From positions 21,757-85,756 of the forward strand of contig NZ_JACLQU010000010.1 in NCBI RefSeq assembly GCF_016648855.1: DNA of 64,000 nt, written 5' to 3'. This DNA comes from Streptococcus parasanguinis. GTDB taxonomy: Bacteria > Bacillota > Bacilli > Lactobacillales > Streptococcaceae. Made by a program: the position numbers and the translations under genes. The notes under the pieces were generated by a model. The model did no database searches and was not told the DNA's origin. It worked only from the letters and a program-made list of their open reading frames with translations. Positions 47,339 through 56,911 of this stretch are shown piece after piece. How positions within the stretch are numbered: position 1 is the stretch's first letter; each line of letters opens with the position of its first letter.

Positions 47339-49407
47339 GTTGATTCAGTTTCGTGGAGAAGGAGCCAACTATGGGCAGGAATAGAAAGTTCCTTTCCTTT
47401 AGGAATAGGCGCTTGGAGGTTGGCATGAGGATAGGCAAATAACAGCTGGCTATCGCTCGGATGTTGATAGGTCTTTTCTTGATCACCGATATTGACGAGA
47501 ATCGTTATTTTTTCACGATCTTTCTCAATCGTGTAGATCAAATGATGATCAGACAACCATTTGACATCACAGTAGTCGCGAATCTCTTGCCCTTTTTTCA
47601 AACGAAGGAGTGGCTGTGATTTCCGATAAGCAATCAATTCTTCAAGAAAAGCAATTTCTTCTTGGCATTTTGAAAGGGATGTCCAGTCCAATTGGTTGAG
47701 ACTATCTGGCAAGTTATAGGTGTTGTCTTCGAGCCCTTTTGTGCGGTAAAATTCTTGACCAGCATGGATAAAAGGTACACCTTGGGATAATAATACCAAA
47801 TGAAGAGCGAGGCGTGAGAGAGCTTTTCGCTCCTCTAGACGAATCTCTTCTTTTTCAAGTTGGAAATAATCAAAAACAGTTGCATTGTCATGGCATTCGA
47901 CGTACTGAATGGCTTGTTGAGGTTGGATGAAATGAGCAGGTCCTACTTTCCCGACATTTGCTGTTAGGATATTAGAAAAATCATTGGCTGGATGTTGACT
48001 ATCACGACGGTGATCGGCTAAGAGTGTTCTCTTGACCGTATCCCGGAAATTATCACTGAAAAAGCCAAAATCTGGTAATCGTTTTGAGTTGTACTGGTGA
48101 GCGAGCTGGTCTTCAGAGAGGCCTGTATCCATCTTCCACCCTTCGCCATAGAGATAGACTTTAGGATAGATTTCACGGAGCTCCTCTGCAATCTCTGTCA
48201 TGGTTTGAATGTCTAAGATTCCCATCAAGTCAAAGCGAAAACCATCAAAGCCGTAGAGGGAAACCCATTGTTTGAGAGATTGTTTGATATAGTGTCTCAC
48301 CATGGAGCGTTCACTTGCTACGTCATTTCCACAGAAGGTTCCATTGGTCCGCTCTCCTTCTGCATTATAGCGGTAGAAATAACCGGGTACGATTTGTTCA
48401 AATGCATACTCATCGGCCTGGTAGACGTGATTGTAGACTACATCCATGATAACACTAAGATTAGATTGGTGATAGGTTGCAATAGCATCTTGGAGTTCCC
48501 AAATCCGTGCATAAGGATCGTTGGGGTCACTGGCATAGCTGCCTTCTGGAACATTGTATTGAACAGGATCATAGCCCCAGTTGTAGGCTTTCCATTGATC
48601 CTCTTCATCGACACTACCGAAATCGTAAACTGGAAGTAACTGTACATGGGTAATGCCCAGTTTTTGAAGGTAATCAAATCCAAGGATCTGGCCATTTAGT
48701 TGGGGCGATTCTGTCAAGCCTTTAAACTTACCAGGATGCTTAAAGCCAGCCTCTTTTTGGACAGAGAAATCACGAACGCTCATCTCGTAAATGATTGCTT
48801 CTGTTGGGTCTAATTGACGAGTGGCACGCGTGATAGGACGTGTGATCTTCTTCCGGTCGATGACCAAGCTATCTCCAGAGTTGGCCAAAGAGGATAGAGC
48901 ATAGGGATCGTGAATCCGACGTTCTAGGCCATTGACACGAAACTCATAGTGGTAGGCAACTCCTTCCCAATCCCCTTTGAGCACGAGTTCCCAGACACCG
49001 TTTTCTGTACGATTCATCGGATAGACCTGATCTTCGATATGGAGACTCACATCTTGCGAAATCGGTGCCCAGAATTTAAATTGCGTCTGACGTGGTGTGT
49101 AGAAACTTCCTAGATCTTCTCCAGTATAGGTGAAGGTTTGATCGAAAATGGGTTTGCGAACGATGTTTCGATAGTGGAGTATAGAAGAATTTCCAGTAGC
49201 ATCGTAGATGGTGTACTCTTCTCCGAGTTCAAGTGGAATAGGGCTTAAGAAATAGTCTCCTGTGTCAGTCGCTGCACTTGACGTTTTGACAGGGATTAAG
49301 GCAAGATGACCTTGGTTCGTTTTCAAATAAAAAGGAAGGATATGCTCCTCTCCCTTTTGGATACGAATGAGGTCTTGGTCATCTAAATAAGCAGTAAATG
49401 TAGACAT
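47332..49407 (-). CDS. pulA: Type I pullulanase (intracellular)
   Basis: A debranching enzyme cutting alpha-1,6 bonds of pullulan, branched maltodextrin or glycogen. The 691-residue protein has an N-terminal CBM48-like domain, the type I signature YNWGYDP (about 270), and GH13 catalytic parts: nucleophile Asp in GFRFDLMG (about 391), acid Glu in YGEGW (about 420) and VECHDN. No signal peptide or anchor, so it works on imported dextrins. It ends the malR-pulA stretch; its ATG lies nine bases after the malR stop. Confidence 0.92.
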   Translation of the reverse strand: MSTFTAYLDDQDLIRIQKGEEHILPFYLKTNQGHLALIPVKTSSAATDTGDYFLSPIPLELGEEYTIYDATGNSSILHYRNIVRKPIFDQTFTYTGEDLGSFYTPRQTQFKFWAPISQDVSLHIEDQVYPMNRTENGVWELVLKGDWEGVAYHYEFRVNGLERRIHDPYALSSLANSGDSLVIDRKKITRPITRATRQLDPTEAIIYEMSVRDFSVQKEAGFKHPGKFKGLTESPQLNGQILGFDYLQKLGITHVQLLPVYDFGSVDEEDQWKAYNWGYDPVQYNVPEGSYASDPNDPYARIWELQDAIATYHQSNLSVIMDVVYNHVYQADEYAFEQIVPGYFYRYNAEGERTNGTFCGNDVASERSMVRHYIKQSLKQWVSLYGFDGFRFDLMGILDIQTMTEIAEELREIYPKVYLYGEGWKMDTGLSEDQLAHQYNSKRLPDFGFFSDNFRDTVKRTLLADHRRDSQHPANDFSNILTANVGKVGPAHFIQPQQAIQYVECHDNATVFDYFQLEKEEIRLEERKALSRLALHLVLLSQGVPFIHAGQEFYRTKGLEDNTYNLPDSLNQLDWTSLSKCQEEIAFLEELIAYRKSQPLLRLKKGQEIRDYCDVKWLSDHHLIYTIEKDREKITILVNIGDQEKTYQHPSDSQLLFAYPHANLQAPIPKGKELSIPAHSWLLLHETESTK

Positions 49408-49415
49408 AAAGACTC

Positions 49416-50399
49416 CTAAAGTTTCGTAATGGTATGGTCAATCAATTGACGGTAGCAGACGGTTTTTCCTTCTTTGTGATCTTTGATGATTTGAAGGATG
49501 GTCCGGACAGATTCACGCCCGAGTTCCACCGCATTGATGTCAATATAGGCTTCAATATCGAGTCGTGGCTTGATCGAATCAAAGGAAATAATCGGGATTG
49601 TCAGCTGATGTTCTAATAGGTATTGGCGCACCCCTTCAGCAACGAGAATATCGGTTGTCATGATGGCATCTAACTCTGCTAGGGGAAGGCTCTCCATCAT
49701 TTGATAAGAATTGTCTTCCAACATAAAACCAAATGAGAAATGAACCAGTTTTTCATCGAGAGGAATCCCTGCTTTTTGGAGGGCTTCTTTATAACCTTCG
49801 TAGCGGTCTTGAGATACGAACAGTTCTTTGTTTCCCCCGATAAAAGCAATTTTTCGGTAGTTTTGTTGAATGAAATAATCCGTCGCATCAAATGCAGCCT
49901 TGATATTATCATTATCCACTAGCGATACAAAAGGTGAAGCTGCCTTTCCGAGAATGAGGAAGGGGAACTTGTCTTTGATCGCAAATTCAACGAGGGGATC
50001 ATTCGGGTTGGAATAAAGGAAAATCAAACCATCTACACGATTTCCGTAGATGAGTTGTTTGAGGTTGTCGAGCCGCCGTTCTTCATTTTGCCCCGTACAG
50101 ATTTGGATGGCATAATCATTGTCTGACGCGATCTGGGTAATCCCTCTTAAAACAGTTGGGAAGAAAGGATTCTGGTAGAAGACGTCACTGTCGATTGGTA
50201 GGACCAAAGCAATGACTTGACTAGATTGGCTGACAAGGCTGCGAGCATTAAGATTGGGATGGTAGTCCAATTCGACCATGGCCTCACGGACACGTTTTTT
50301 TGTTTCATCACTAATCGTGGATTTGTTTTGGATGACGCGCGTGACAGTTGAAGGCGCGACGCCAGCGAGTTTCGCCACATCTTTGATGGTAACACGCAT
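49416..50399 (-). CDS. malR: Maltose operon repressor MalR (LacI family)
   Basis: A 327-residue LacI-type regulator: N-terminal helix-turn-helix and hinge (TIKDVAKLAGVAPSTVTRVI...NARSLVSQ) and a sugar-binding core. In pneumococcus MalR represses the mal genes until maltose or maltodextrin is present. Its expected operators are the mirror-image sites at 54982 and 55184. It lies downstream of malA with an 11-base gap, matching the malAR order. Confidence 0.92.
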   Translation of the reverse strand: MRVTIKDVAKLAGVAPSTVTRVIQNKSTISDETKKRVREAMVELDYHPNLNARSLVSQSSQVIALVLPIDSDVFYQNPFFPTVLRGITQIASDNDYAIQICTGQNEERRLDNLKQLIYGNRVDGLIFLYSNPNDPLVEFAIKDKFPFLILGKAASPFVSLVDNDNIKAAFDATDYFIQQNYRKIAFIGGNKELFVSQDRYEGYKEALQKAGIPLDEKLVHFSFGFMLEDNSYQMMESLPLAELDAIMTTDILVAEGVRQYLLEHQLTIPIISFDSIKPRLDIEAYIDINAVELGRESVRTILQIIKDHKEGKTVCYRQLIDHTITKL

Positions 50400-50410
50400 G
50401 AGAAAACCTC

Positions 50411-51223
50411 CTAGCGGTGATAGTCTGGATCACGGAAGTGGGTCTTATAAAATACCATAGCAAGATAGAGTACAAATAAGACATTTTGGATCATGATCGT
50501 CGTAGTAAATACTTGATGGAATAGTAAACTGATGAAGACACTCAGTAAAATAGGGAGTCCCAAGCAATTCAGAATACAATTGAAACATTCCTTGAAAGTT
50601 TGTAGTGAAAAGAGTCGAGATTTTCGTGTCAAGTAGAGGAAGAAAGATGCCCCTACGATGAGAATCAAATAATTGACTGTCGATAAGAAGCCAGAGAAAA
50701 TCACGAGAAAGAGACTGACAGGGAGTCGATTGTCGCGAAACCAATCGCTAGAGATAGCTTGAGTGAAGCTTTTTTTATCCCGAAGGCTCTCTTGATTAAT
50801 AGCCTGGTATGAGACTGTAGCGAGTTCTTTATTCTCTTTTGAGATAATCAATTGTTTGCGATCAAAATGGAGTGTTAACTCCTTGCCTTCACTAGCCTTT
50901 GCCTCTTGGCCTAAGATAACCTGTCCTTTTGAAGTCTTGTGTACAGGGTTAGTCCCTGTATAGGTGAGCTCTTGGTCTTTGATCACGACGTGTTCTTGGA
51001 TATCTTTCATAACGTCTGTTGATAAAGGATCAAACACATCGCTGACAAAGGTTGTCAAAGGATAGGTTTTGAGTTGAGCATTTTGCAGAGCCACAGGTAA
51101 TAGTGTGATAGAGATTAGAAAGAAAGAAGTAAAAATCATTTGGAACCAGCTCAGTTTTTTGCGGTTTGCAAAAGAAGAGCGGAAATTGAAGATACTTGCG
51201 AAATAATTAAAAGGATAGGGCAT
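50411..51223 (-). CDS. malA: Maltodextrin utilisation protein MalA (DUF1189)
   Basis: A 270-residue membrane protein with hydrophobic segments near residues 28-48 and four more in the last 110 residues, with an extracytoplasmic part between. It corresponds to MalA beside malR in pneumococcus; biochemical role unknown. Two hairpins separate it from malD, so it may have its own transcript. Confidence 0.8.
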   Translation of the reverse strand: MPYPFNYFASIFNFRSSFANRKKLSWFQMIFTSFFLISITLLPVALQNAQLKTYPLTTFVSDVFDPLSTDVMKDIQEHVVIKDQELTYTGTNPVHKTSKGQVILGQEAKASEGKELTLHFDRKQLIISKENKELATVSYQAINQESLRDKKSFTQAISSDWFRDNRLPVSLFLVIFSGFLSTVNYLILIVGASFFLYLTRKSRLFSLQTFKECFNCILNCLGLPILLSVFISLLFHQVFTTTIMIQNVLFVLYLAMVFYKTHFRDPDYHR

Positions 51224-51256
51224 AAGATGACCTTTCTAAATATAAGAGTATCAGAA

Positions 51257-51281
51257 ATGCAAAGAGAAATCTCTTTGCATT
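51257..51281 (-). terminator. Hairpin downstream of the mal transporter genes
   Basis: Arms ATGCAAAGAGA and TCTCTTTGCAT in the malD-malA gap. A second hairpin with GGGTAGT/ACTACCC lies at 51300-51327. Together they probably end the malXCD transcript. Confidence 0.6.
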
Positions 51282-51367
51282 GATTTTATTCTTAACGAAG
51301 GGTAGTAAAGCATCCACCATACTACCCTCAACTTAAAAATAAAATGTGCTTGAAATAAGATTCTATT

Positions 51368-52210
51368 TTATCCTTTATCTCCACCAGCTGTCAAGCCTGA
51401 AACAAAGTTCTTTTGTAGGAAGAAGAATAAGATACAGATTGGAACCGCGATCAAAATAGCACCGGCTGCAAAGAAGGCGATTTTTTGATTTTTTTGGTCA
51501 CTGATAAAGGTTTGAAGACCAACGGCTACCGTATAGTTCACTTCGTCACGAAGCAAGAATTTAGACAAGATATAGTCTCCGAAAGGCCCCATGAAAGCCC
51601 AAAGTGCTTGAACGGCAATCATTGGACGAACAAGAGGAAGGACGATTTGCCAGAAGCGACGGAAGTGTCCAGCTCCATCCAATTTCGCAGATTCATCGAG
51701 GGAAATTGGAACAGTATCAAAGTATCCCTTCATCAACCAGGCATTCATTGGAATACCACCACCAACATAAAGGAAGATCAAGAACCAAGGTTGGTTCAAG
51801 GCATTCAGCATCAAAGCCATAACGAAGAAGGCTGTGAGGGCTGCCATGGTTGGGACCATTTGAATAATCAAGAAGAAGACCAAACTTTGTTTACGCGCCA
51901 AGAAATTGTAACGGCTGTATGCGTAACCTGCGAAGGTAACGATACTTGTTTGTACAATCATGGTGATAATGGCGATAACCAAGGTGTTCATATACCAAGT
52001 GCCATAATGGGTTTCAGAGAAAAGTTTTGAGAAGTTATCAAAACTAAGATTGCCACTAAAATCAAGTGTAAAGGCACTGACATTCCCTGATTTGAAGGCT
52101 GATAGAACCGTAATCAACAATGGATAAATGATAACGATTGAAAGAACCACCATGTACAGGTAAGTCAAGAAATGATTGAGGCGGCGTTTAAATTGAACTG
52201 AATTTTTCAT
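51368..52210 (-). CDS. malD: Maltodextrin ABC transporter permease MalD (MalG-type)
   Basis: A 280-residue permease with six helices and the EAA loop [25 protein letters not shown]. With MalC it forms the channel of the maltodextrin importer. GGAGG, lying inside the 3' end of malC, precedes the ATG at 52210 by nine bases; the longer open frame upstream overlaps malC and is rejected. The ATPase is not in this window and is probably the shared MsmK. Confidence 0.93.
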   Translation of the reverse strand: MKNSVQFKRRLNHFLTYLYMVVLSIVIIYPLLITVLSAFKSGNVSAFTLDFSGNLSFDNFSKLFSETHYGTWYMNTLVIAIITMIVQTSIVTFAGYAYSRYNFLARKQSLVFFLIIQMVPTMAALTAFFVMALMLNALNQPWFLIFLYVGGGIPMNAWLMKGYFDTVPISLDESAKLDGAGHFRRFWQIVLPLVRPMIAVQALWAFMGPFGDYILSKFLLRDEVNYTVAVGLQTFISDQKNQKIAFFAAGAILIAVPICILFFFLQKNFVSGLTAGGDKG

Positions 52211-52211
52211 T

Positions 52212-53507
52212 TTATACATCCTCCATATCAAATGCATGTAGTTTCTTGAAGGCAACCATAGAGATTGAGATCACAATCACAGAGATAATCAAGGTTACCG
52301 CTGCAGCCATTGAATATTGAGGAGAAGAATTGGTTGTCAACTTGTAGATCCATGAGATCAAGATATCTGTAGATCCGGCGTTTCCTCCGACAGAACCAGG
52401 TCCCCCATCGTTAAACAAGTAAATGATGGAGAAGTTATTAAAGTTGAAGGTATATTGACTGATCAAAGTTGGAGCTGCAACAGCCATAATCATTGGGAAA
52501 GTGATGCTGCGGAATTTTTGCCAACCGTTGGCACCATCAATATAAGCAGCTTCGTAAAGATCGTTTGGAATCGATTGAAGAATCCCTAAAGTCAAGACGT
52601 AGATGTAAGGGAAGCCGAGCCAACCTTGCATCATAATCAAAGCAATTTTTGTCCAGGTAGGATCTGTTTTCCAAGGAATCAAAACGCCATCTAAGAATGG
52701 GAAGATCTTCGCAAACAATGGGATAACTTGTGCATTGATAGCACCGACACTATCGTTAAACATATTTGAGAAAGTTAGGATAGTGATGAAGGCTGGAACA
52801 GCCCAAGGAAGCAAGAAGATAACCCCAAAGATTCGTTTTCCTTTTACGAATGGTTGGTTTGCAACAATAGCGGTCAAGATACCGAGTACGATTTGAAGAG
52901 TAGAAGCTGCGAGGGCCCAAATCAAGGTCCAGCCAAGAACCGATGTAAAGGCTGAGCGGAAGGTACTCAAGGTCCACATATTAGTGAAGTTTTGGAACCC
53001 GATCCAATCAAGCAAGGTTGTTGGAGCGGTATGTTTGAAGTCGTAGTTGGTAAAGGCGATCATCAAAGTTACTAAAACTGGGAAGATAATCGCAAATGTC
53101 ATAGCAATGTATGAAGGAATAATCAATAAATATGGGAAGCCATTTTCATAGATGGCTTGAACCATTTCTTTCAAGGTTTTTGGAACGGCAATCCCGTTGT
53201 TGATGCGTTTAGCAACTGTTCCAGCATCCTTAATATTTAAGGCATAAAATAGGAAGTAAACAACAGTGATGATCAAGTGGAAGGCGCCACGAATCAAGAT
53301 AAAGAGAGAATTATCTTGTCCACGGACGGTTCCAAGTGTAACCAATTTCGCTAATTCTCCAGCTCCAATTCCTAGGAAATAGGCGAGAAAGAGAATGGTT
53401 ACGGCAAGAAAAATATAGCCTTTGGTTTTTTGTTTGTTATAAATTTGCCCAAGACCCGGGATCAAAGAGAGCCACATAGCCTTTTTAGGGTTTTGTTCTG
53501 TAGTCAT
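52212..53507 (-). CDS. malC: Maltodextrin ABC transporter permease MalC (MalF-type)
   Basis: A 431-residue permease with extra N-terminal helices, typical of MalF-like proteins, and the EAA loop [22 protein letters not shown]. It pairs with MalD; its stop lies one base before the malD ATG. AAGGAG before the start. Confidence 0.93.
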   Translation of the reverse strand: MTTEQNPKKAMWLSLIPGLGQIYNKQKTKGYIFLAVTILFLAYFLGIGAGELAKLVTLGTVRGQDNSLFILIRGAFHLIITVVYFLFYALNIKDAGTVAKRINNGIAVPKTLKEMVQAIYENGFPYLLIIPSYIAMTFAIIFPVLVTLMIAFTNYDFKHTAPTTLLDWIGFQNFTNMWTLSTFRSAFTSVLGWTLIWALAASTLQIVLGILTAIVANQPFVKGKRIFGVIFLLPWAVPAFITILTFSNMFNDSVGAINAQVIPLFAKIFPFLDGVLIPWKTDPTWTKIALIMMQGWLGFPYIYVLTLGILQSIPNDLYEAAYIDGANGWQKFRSITFPMIMAVAAPTLISQYTFNFNNFSIIYLFNDGGPGSVGGNAGSTDILISWIYKLTTNSSPQYSMAAAVTLIISVIVISISMVAFKKLHAFDMEDV

Positions 53508-53586
53508 TCAAATCTCCTTATAATGTCCTTGCTAGAGAGCAAGAAGACAAGTCAGACAGTAAGTTGTGCTTGAAAATTGAACATAA

Positions 53587-53616
53587 GAGGTTGGGACTTT
53601 GTCTCCAACCTCTTAC
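53587..53616 (-). terminator. Intercistronic hairpin between malX and malC
   Basis: Arms AAGAGGTTGGGAC and GTCTCCAACCTCTTA, short loop. On the minus strand a weak T stretch follows. It probably lets some transcripts stop after malX, giving more binding protein than permease. Confidence 0.65.
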
Positions 53617-53634
53617 TCACACCTAAAAACTGTC

Positions 53635-54891
53635 TTATTTGCTACCGAATTTTTGTTCGATGGTTTCTTTAATCAATTTCACTGCATCGTCAGCAGATGC
53701 TTTTGCAGATTTTTTACCACTTACAGCATCGAAAAGCATAGTAGCAGCTGGATCCCAAACAGCACTCATTTCTGAGATATTTGGCATTGGTTGAGCATTC
53801 TTGAATTGATCAACAACGGCAGTTGTCAATTCATCGTTTTTGCTAACCGCATATTTACGAGCTTCTGTGTTGGCAGGAACTTCATTGGTCTTGTCAAACA
53901 AAGCTTTTTGTTGGTCAGTACTTGTCAAGAAGTCAATGAATTTTTGAGCGCCATCAAGGTTTTTCGCACCTGCAGGGATAACCCAAGCTTTACCACCACC
54001 AAAGGCAGAGTATTGTTTTCCGTTTGGAAGAGTTGGAATCGTTGCGACACCGTAGTTTACTTTAGCTTCTTTCAATGAAGCAGCTTTCCAAGGACCATCG
54101 ATGATAGCAGCTGTTTTACCTTCTTGGAATTGTGTTTGGATGAAGTTAGCAGCAGCTTTTGTATCTTGCAAACCTTTTGGCCATTTAGCATACCAAGTTT
54201 TTGCATATTCGATACCATCGATAGAACCTTGGTTGTTCAATCCAATATCTTTAGGATCTGTACCGTCTTTACCAAACACATAACCGCCGTTACCTGAAAG
54301 TAAACCGTAAGTGTAGTAGAAGTTTGTCCAGTCAGCTAAGAAGGCAGTTGTTTTACCAGGTTCGCTAGCGAAGTCGTACTTGCTATCTTTTGCAAGATTT
54401 TCAAGATCACCAAATGTTTTTGGAGCTTCGCTTACAAGATCTTTGTTATAGTAGAGAACCAATGTTTCGATGACAGCAGGTGCACCGTAAACTTTACCAC
54501 CGTTTGTTACAAGAGCTTCAGTTGTTTTATCTGTATGGCTATCTTTGTTTAATGTCACTTCAGCCAATTGACCATCGCTACCAAGACCACCTACACGGTC
54601 GTATGGTGCCATCATAACGTCTGGAGCTTTTTTAGATTGGTTATCAAGAGAAAGGTTATCCAATCCACCAAGAGCATCACCAGTCTTGATGTTAATTTTT
54701 ACGCCATTTTCTTTTTCAAAAGCTTTTGCAGCTTCTTCAACATAAGATTTGTAGCCTTTGTCTACATAGACGTTGATTTCTTTACTTGCCTCAGAAGAAC
54801 CTGATGAGTTATTGCTACAAGCAGCAAGTAAGAAGCCGGCAAAACCAACTGTACCAAGTACAGCAGCACTACGTAAAATTGTACGTTTCAT
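53635..54891 (-). CDS. malX: Maltose/maltodextrin-binding lipoprotein MalX
   Basis: A 418-residue lipoprotein (lipobox LAAC, Cys25) with a Ser/Asn linker and a solute-binding fold (INVYVDKGYKSYVEEAAKAFEKENGV...MPNISEMSAVWDPA). It captures maltodextrins at the membrane for MalCD. AGGAGG precedes the ATG. First gene of the malXCD unit, divergent from malQ. Confidence 0.94.
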   Translation of the reverse strand: MKRTILRSAAVLGTVGFAGFLLAACSNNSSGSSEASKEINVYVDKGYKSYVEEAAKAFEKENGVKINIKTGDALGGLDNLSLDNQSKKAPDVMMAPYDRVGGLGSDGQLAEVTLNKDSHTDKTTEALVTNGGKVYGAPAVIETLVLYYNKDLVSEAPKTFGDLENLAKDSKYDFASEPGKTTAFLADWTNFYYTYGLLSGNGGYVFGKDGTDPKDIGLNNQGSIDGIEYAKTWYAKWPKGLQDTKAAANFIQTQFQEGKTAAIIDGPWKAASLKEAKVNYGVATIPTLPNGKQYSAFGGGKAWVIPAGAKNLDGAQKFIDFLTSTDQQKALFDKTNEVPANTEARKYAVSKNDELTTAVVDQFKNAQPMPNISEMSAVWDPAATMLFDAVSGKKSAKASADDAVKLIKETIEQKFGSK

Positions 54892-54942
54892 GATTTATTC
54901 CTCCTAAAGAATAAAAAAAGATAATAATTAGAAACCGTTTTA

Positions 54943-54995
54943 GACAAACGTTTTCCTAAAACGACTTAAGTATATCACAAGGCGAAAACGTTTGC
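54943..54995 (-). promoter_or_regulatory. malX promoter and MalR/CcpA-type operators
   Basis: On the minus strand, -35 TTGCAA (plus 54992-54997) and extended -10 TGA-TATACT (plus 54969-54977), spacer 17. Operator GCGAAAACGTTTGC (54982-54995) overlaps the -35; a related CAAACGTTTTCC lies at about 54945-54956. Confidence 0.8.
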
Positions 54996-55144
54996 AAGTG
55001 ATTTTGAGAAAATTTTTTAAAAATATTTTAATTCTAAACTTTCTTCTATAAAAACCGCTAATTCATTGACAATGCTAATAATAAATACTAAACTAGTGAT
55101 AAGGGGCTTTTTTAAAAAAGATATAAAGTTTTTTAAGAAACCCC

Positions 55145-55197
55145 TTGCAGAAAATATGGAAAAAGTTTATAATGACATGGTACGCAAACGTTTTCGC
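55145..55197 (+). promoter_or_regulatory. malQ promoter and MalR operator
   Basis: TTGCAG (55145-55150), 17-bp spacer, TATAAT (55168-55173). Operator GCAAACGTTTTCGC (55184-55197), the exact inverse of the one at 54982, sits at the transcription start, so binding would block malQ. Confidence 0.82.
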
Positions 55198-55337
55198 AAA
55201 AATTGCGTAAACTGAGTTGCGCCTGTTCGATTTTAACAAAGAGTAGAGCCGCTTGAGAGCTGGATACGACTCTGCAACGATACCCATACCGTGCACCGAA
55301 TCGCAGGCTTCAAAGAAATAAAAAGAGGTGGTAACCC
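55198..55337 (+). promoter_or_regulatory. Long malQ leader
   Basis: About 140 nt of untranslated leader follow the operator, with short pairing stretches (AGAGT/ACTCT near 55240-55275) but no motif I recognise. It ends in GAGGTGG before the ATG. Confidence 0.35.
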
Positions 55338-56867
55338 ATGAAAAAACGTCAAAGTGGTGTTTTGATGCACATTTCTTCCCTTCCTGGACAATACGGAATC
55401 GGATCATTCGGACAATCAGCATATGATTTTGTTGATTTCCTCGTTCGGACCAAGCAACGTTACTGGCAAATCTTGCCGCTTGGTACAACTAGTTATGGAG
55501 ATTCTCCATACCAATCTTTCTCAGCTTTTGCTGGGAACACTCATTTTATTGATTTCGATCTTTTGATCGAGCAAGGTTTGTTAACAGAAGCAGACCTTAA
55601 AGGAGTGGACTTTGGTCAAGATCCTACTCAAGTGGATTATGCAAAGGTTTTCGAACAACGTCGTCCCTTGCTTGAAAAAGCAGTTGCGAATTTCTTAAAA
55701 TCAAGTGATCAAAAAGAATTCCAAGAATTTTGTGAAGCCAATGCTTCTTGGTTGGAGCTCTTCGCAGAATACATGGCTATTAAAGAACACTTTGATTTGA
55801 AAGCTTGGACAGAGTGGCCAGATGCAGCTATTCGTGCGCGTGAGCCAAAAGCTTTGGCTAAATACCGTGAAGAATTGGCTGATAAATTGACTTACCATCG
55901 TGTAACTCAATTCTTCTTCTTCCAACAATGGTTGGCCTTGAAAGCTTATGCCAACGACCACCACATTGAAATTGTGGGAGATATGCCAATCTATGTAGCG
56001 GAAGATTCAAGCGACATGTGGGCTAATCCTCATCTCTTCAAAACAGATGAAAACGGAAAAGCAACTTGCATTGCAGGATGCCCGCCAGATGAGTTCTCCG
56101 CAACTGGTCAACTTTGGGGGAACCCAATCTATGACTGGGAAGCAATGGACAAAGATGGCTACCAATGGTGGATTGAACGCTTGCGTGAAAGCTTCAAGAT
56201 CTATGACATCGTTCGGATCGACCACTTCCGTGGTTTCGAATCATACTGGGAAATCCCTGCTGGTTCTGAAACTGCAGCACCAGGTAAATGGGTCAAAGGT
56301 CCTGGCTACAAACTCTTTGCAGCCGTGAAGGAAGAGCTCGGTGATTTGAACATCATCGCTGAGGACCTTGGTTTCATGACAGACGGAGTCATCGAACTTC
56401 GTGAACGCACTGGCTTCCCAGGAATGAAGATTCTTCAATTCGCCTTCAATCCTGACGATGAAAGTATCGATAGCCCTCACTTGGCACCAAACAACTCTGT
56501 GATGTACACTGGAACACATGATAACAACACAGTTCTTGGATGGTACCGCAATGAAATCGACGATCCAACTCGTGAGTATCTTGCTCGTTATACCAACCGG
56601 AAAGAGTACGAATCTGTACCGCATGCTATGCTTCGCACCGTCTTTGCTTCCGTCAGCTTCATGGCGATTGCTACGATGCAAGACTTGCTTGAGTTAGATG
56701 GCTCAGCTCGGATGAACTTCCCATCTACTCTCGGTGGTAACTGGTCATGGCGAATGACAGCGGATCAATTGACTCCAGCTGTCGAGCAAGAATTGCTTGA
56801 TTTCACTACGATCTATCGTCGTGAAAACAAAGACTTGAAAAAAGAAGTTAAGAAAGCAAAAAAATAA
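55338..56867 (+). CDS. malQ: 4-alpha-glucanotransferase
   Basis: An amylomaltase (GH77) of 509 residues that shuffles maltodextrins and frees glucose. Catalytic features: [16 protein letters not shown] with nucleophile Asp (about 297), the Glu in IIAEDLGF (about 345), and TGTHDNNT. It corresponds to pneumococcal MalM. Negatively controlled by MalR through the operator at 55184. The phosphorylase gene follows after 44 bases. Confidence 0.95.
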   Translation: MKKRQSGVLMHISSLPGQYGIGSFGQSAYDFVDFLVRTKQRYWQILPLGTTSYGDSPYQSFSAFAGNTHFIDFDLLIEQGLLTEADLKGVDFGQDPTQVDYAKVFEQRRPLLEKAVANFLKSSDQKEFQEFCEANASWLELFAEYMAIKEHFDLKAWTEWPDAAIRAREPKALAKYREELADKLTYHRVTQFFFFQQWLALKAYANDHHIEIVGDMPIYVAEDSSDMWANPHLFKTDENGKATCIAGCPPDEFSATGQLWGNPIYDWEAMDKDGYQWWIERLRESFKIYDIVRIDHFRGFESYWEIPAGSETAAPGKWVKGPGYKLFAAVKEELGDLNIIAEDLGFMTDGVIELRERTGFPGMKILQFAFNPDDESIDSPHLAPNNSVMYTGTHDNNTVLGWYRNEIDDPTREYLARYTNRKEYESVPHAMLRTVFASVSFMAIATMQDLLELDGSARMNFPSTLGGNWSWRMTADQLTPAVEQELLDFTTIYRRENKDLKKEVKKAKK

Positions 56868-56911
56868 TCTTTCCCCCTATTAAAATTGTTGAAACAAAGG
56901 AGACTCCCAAC

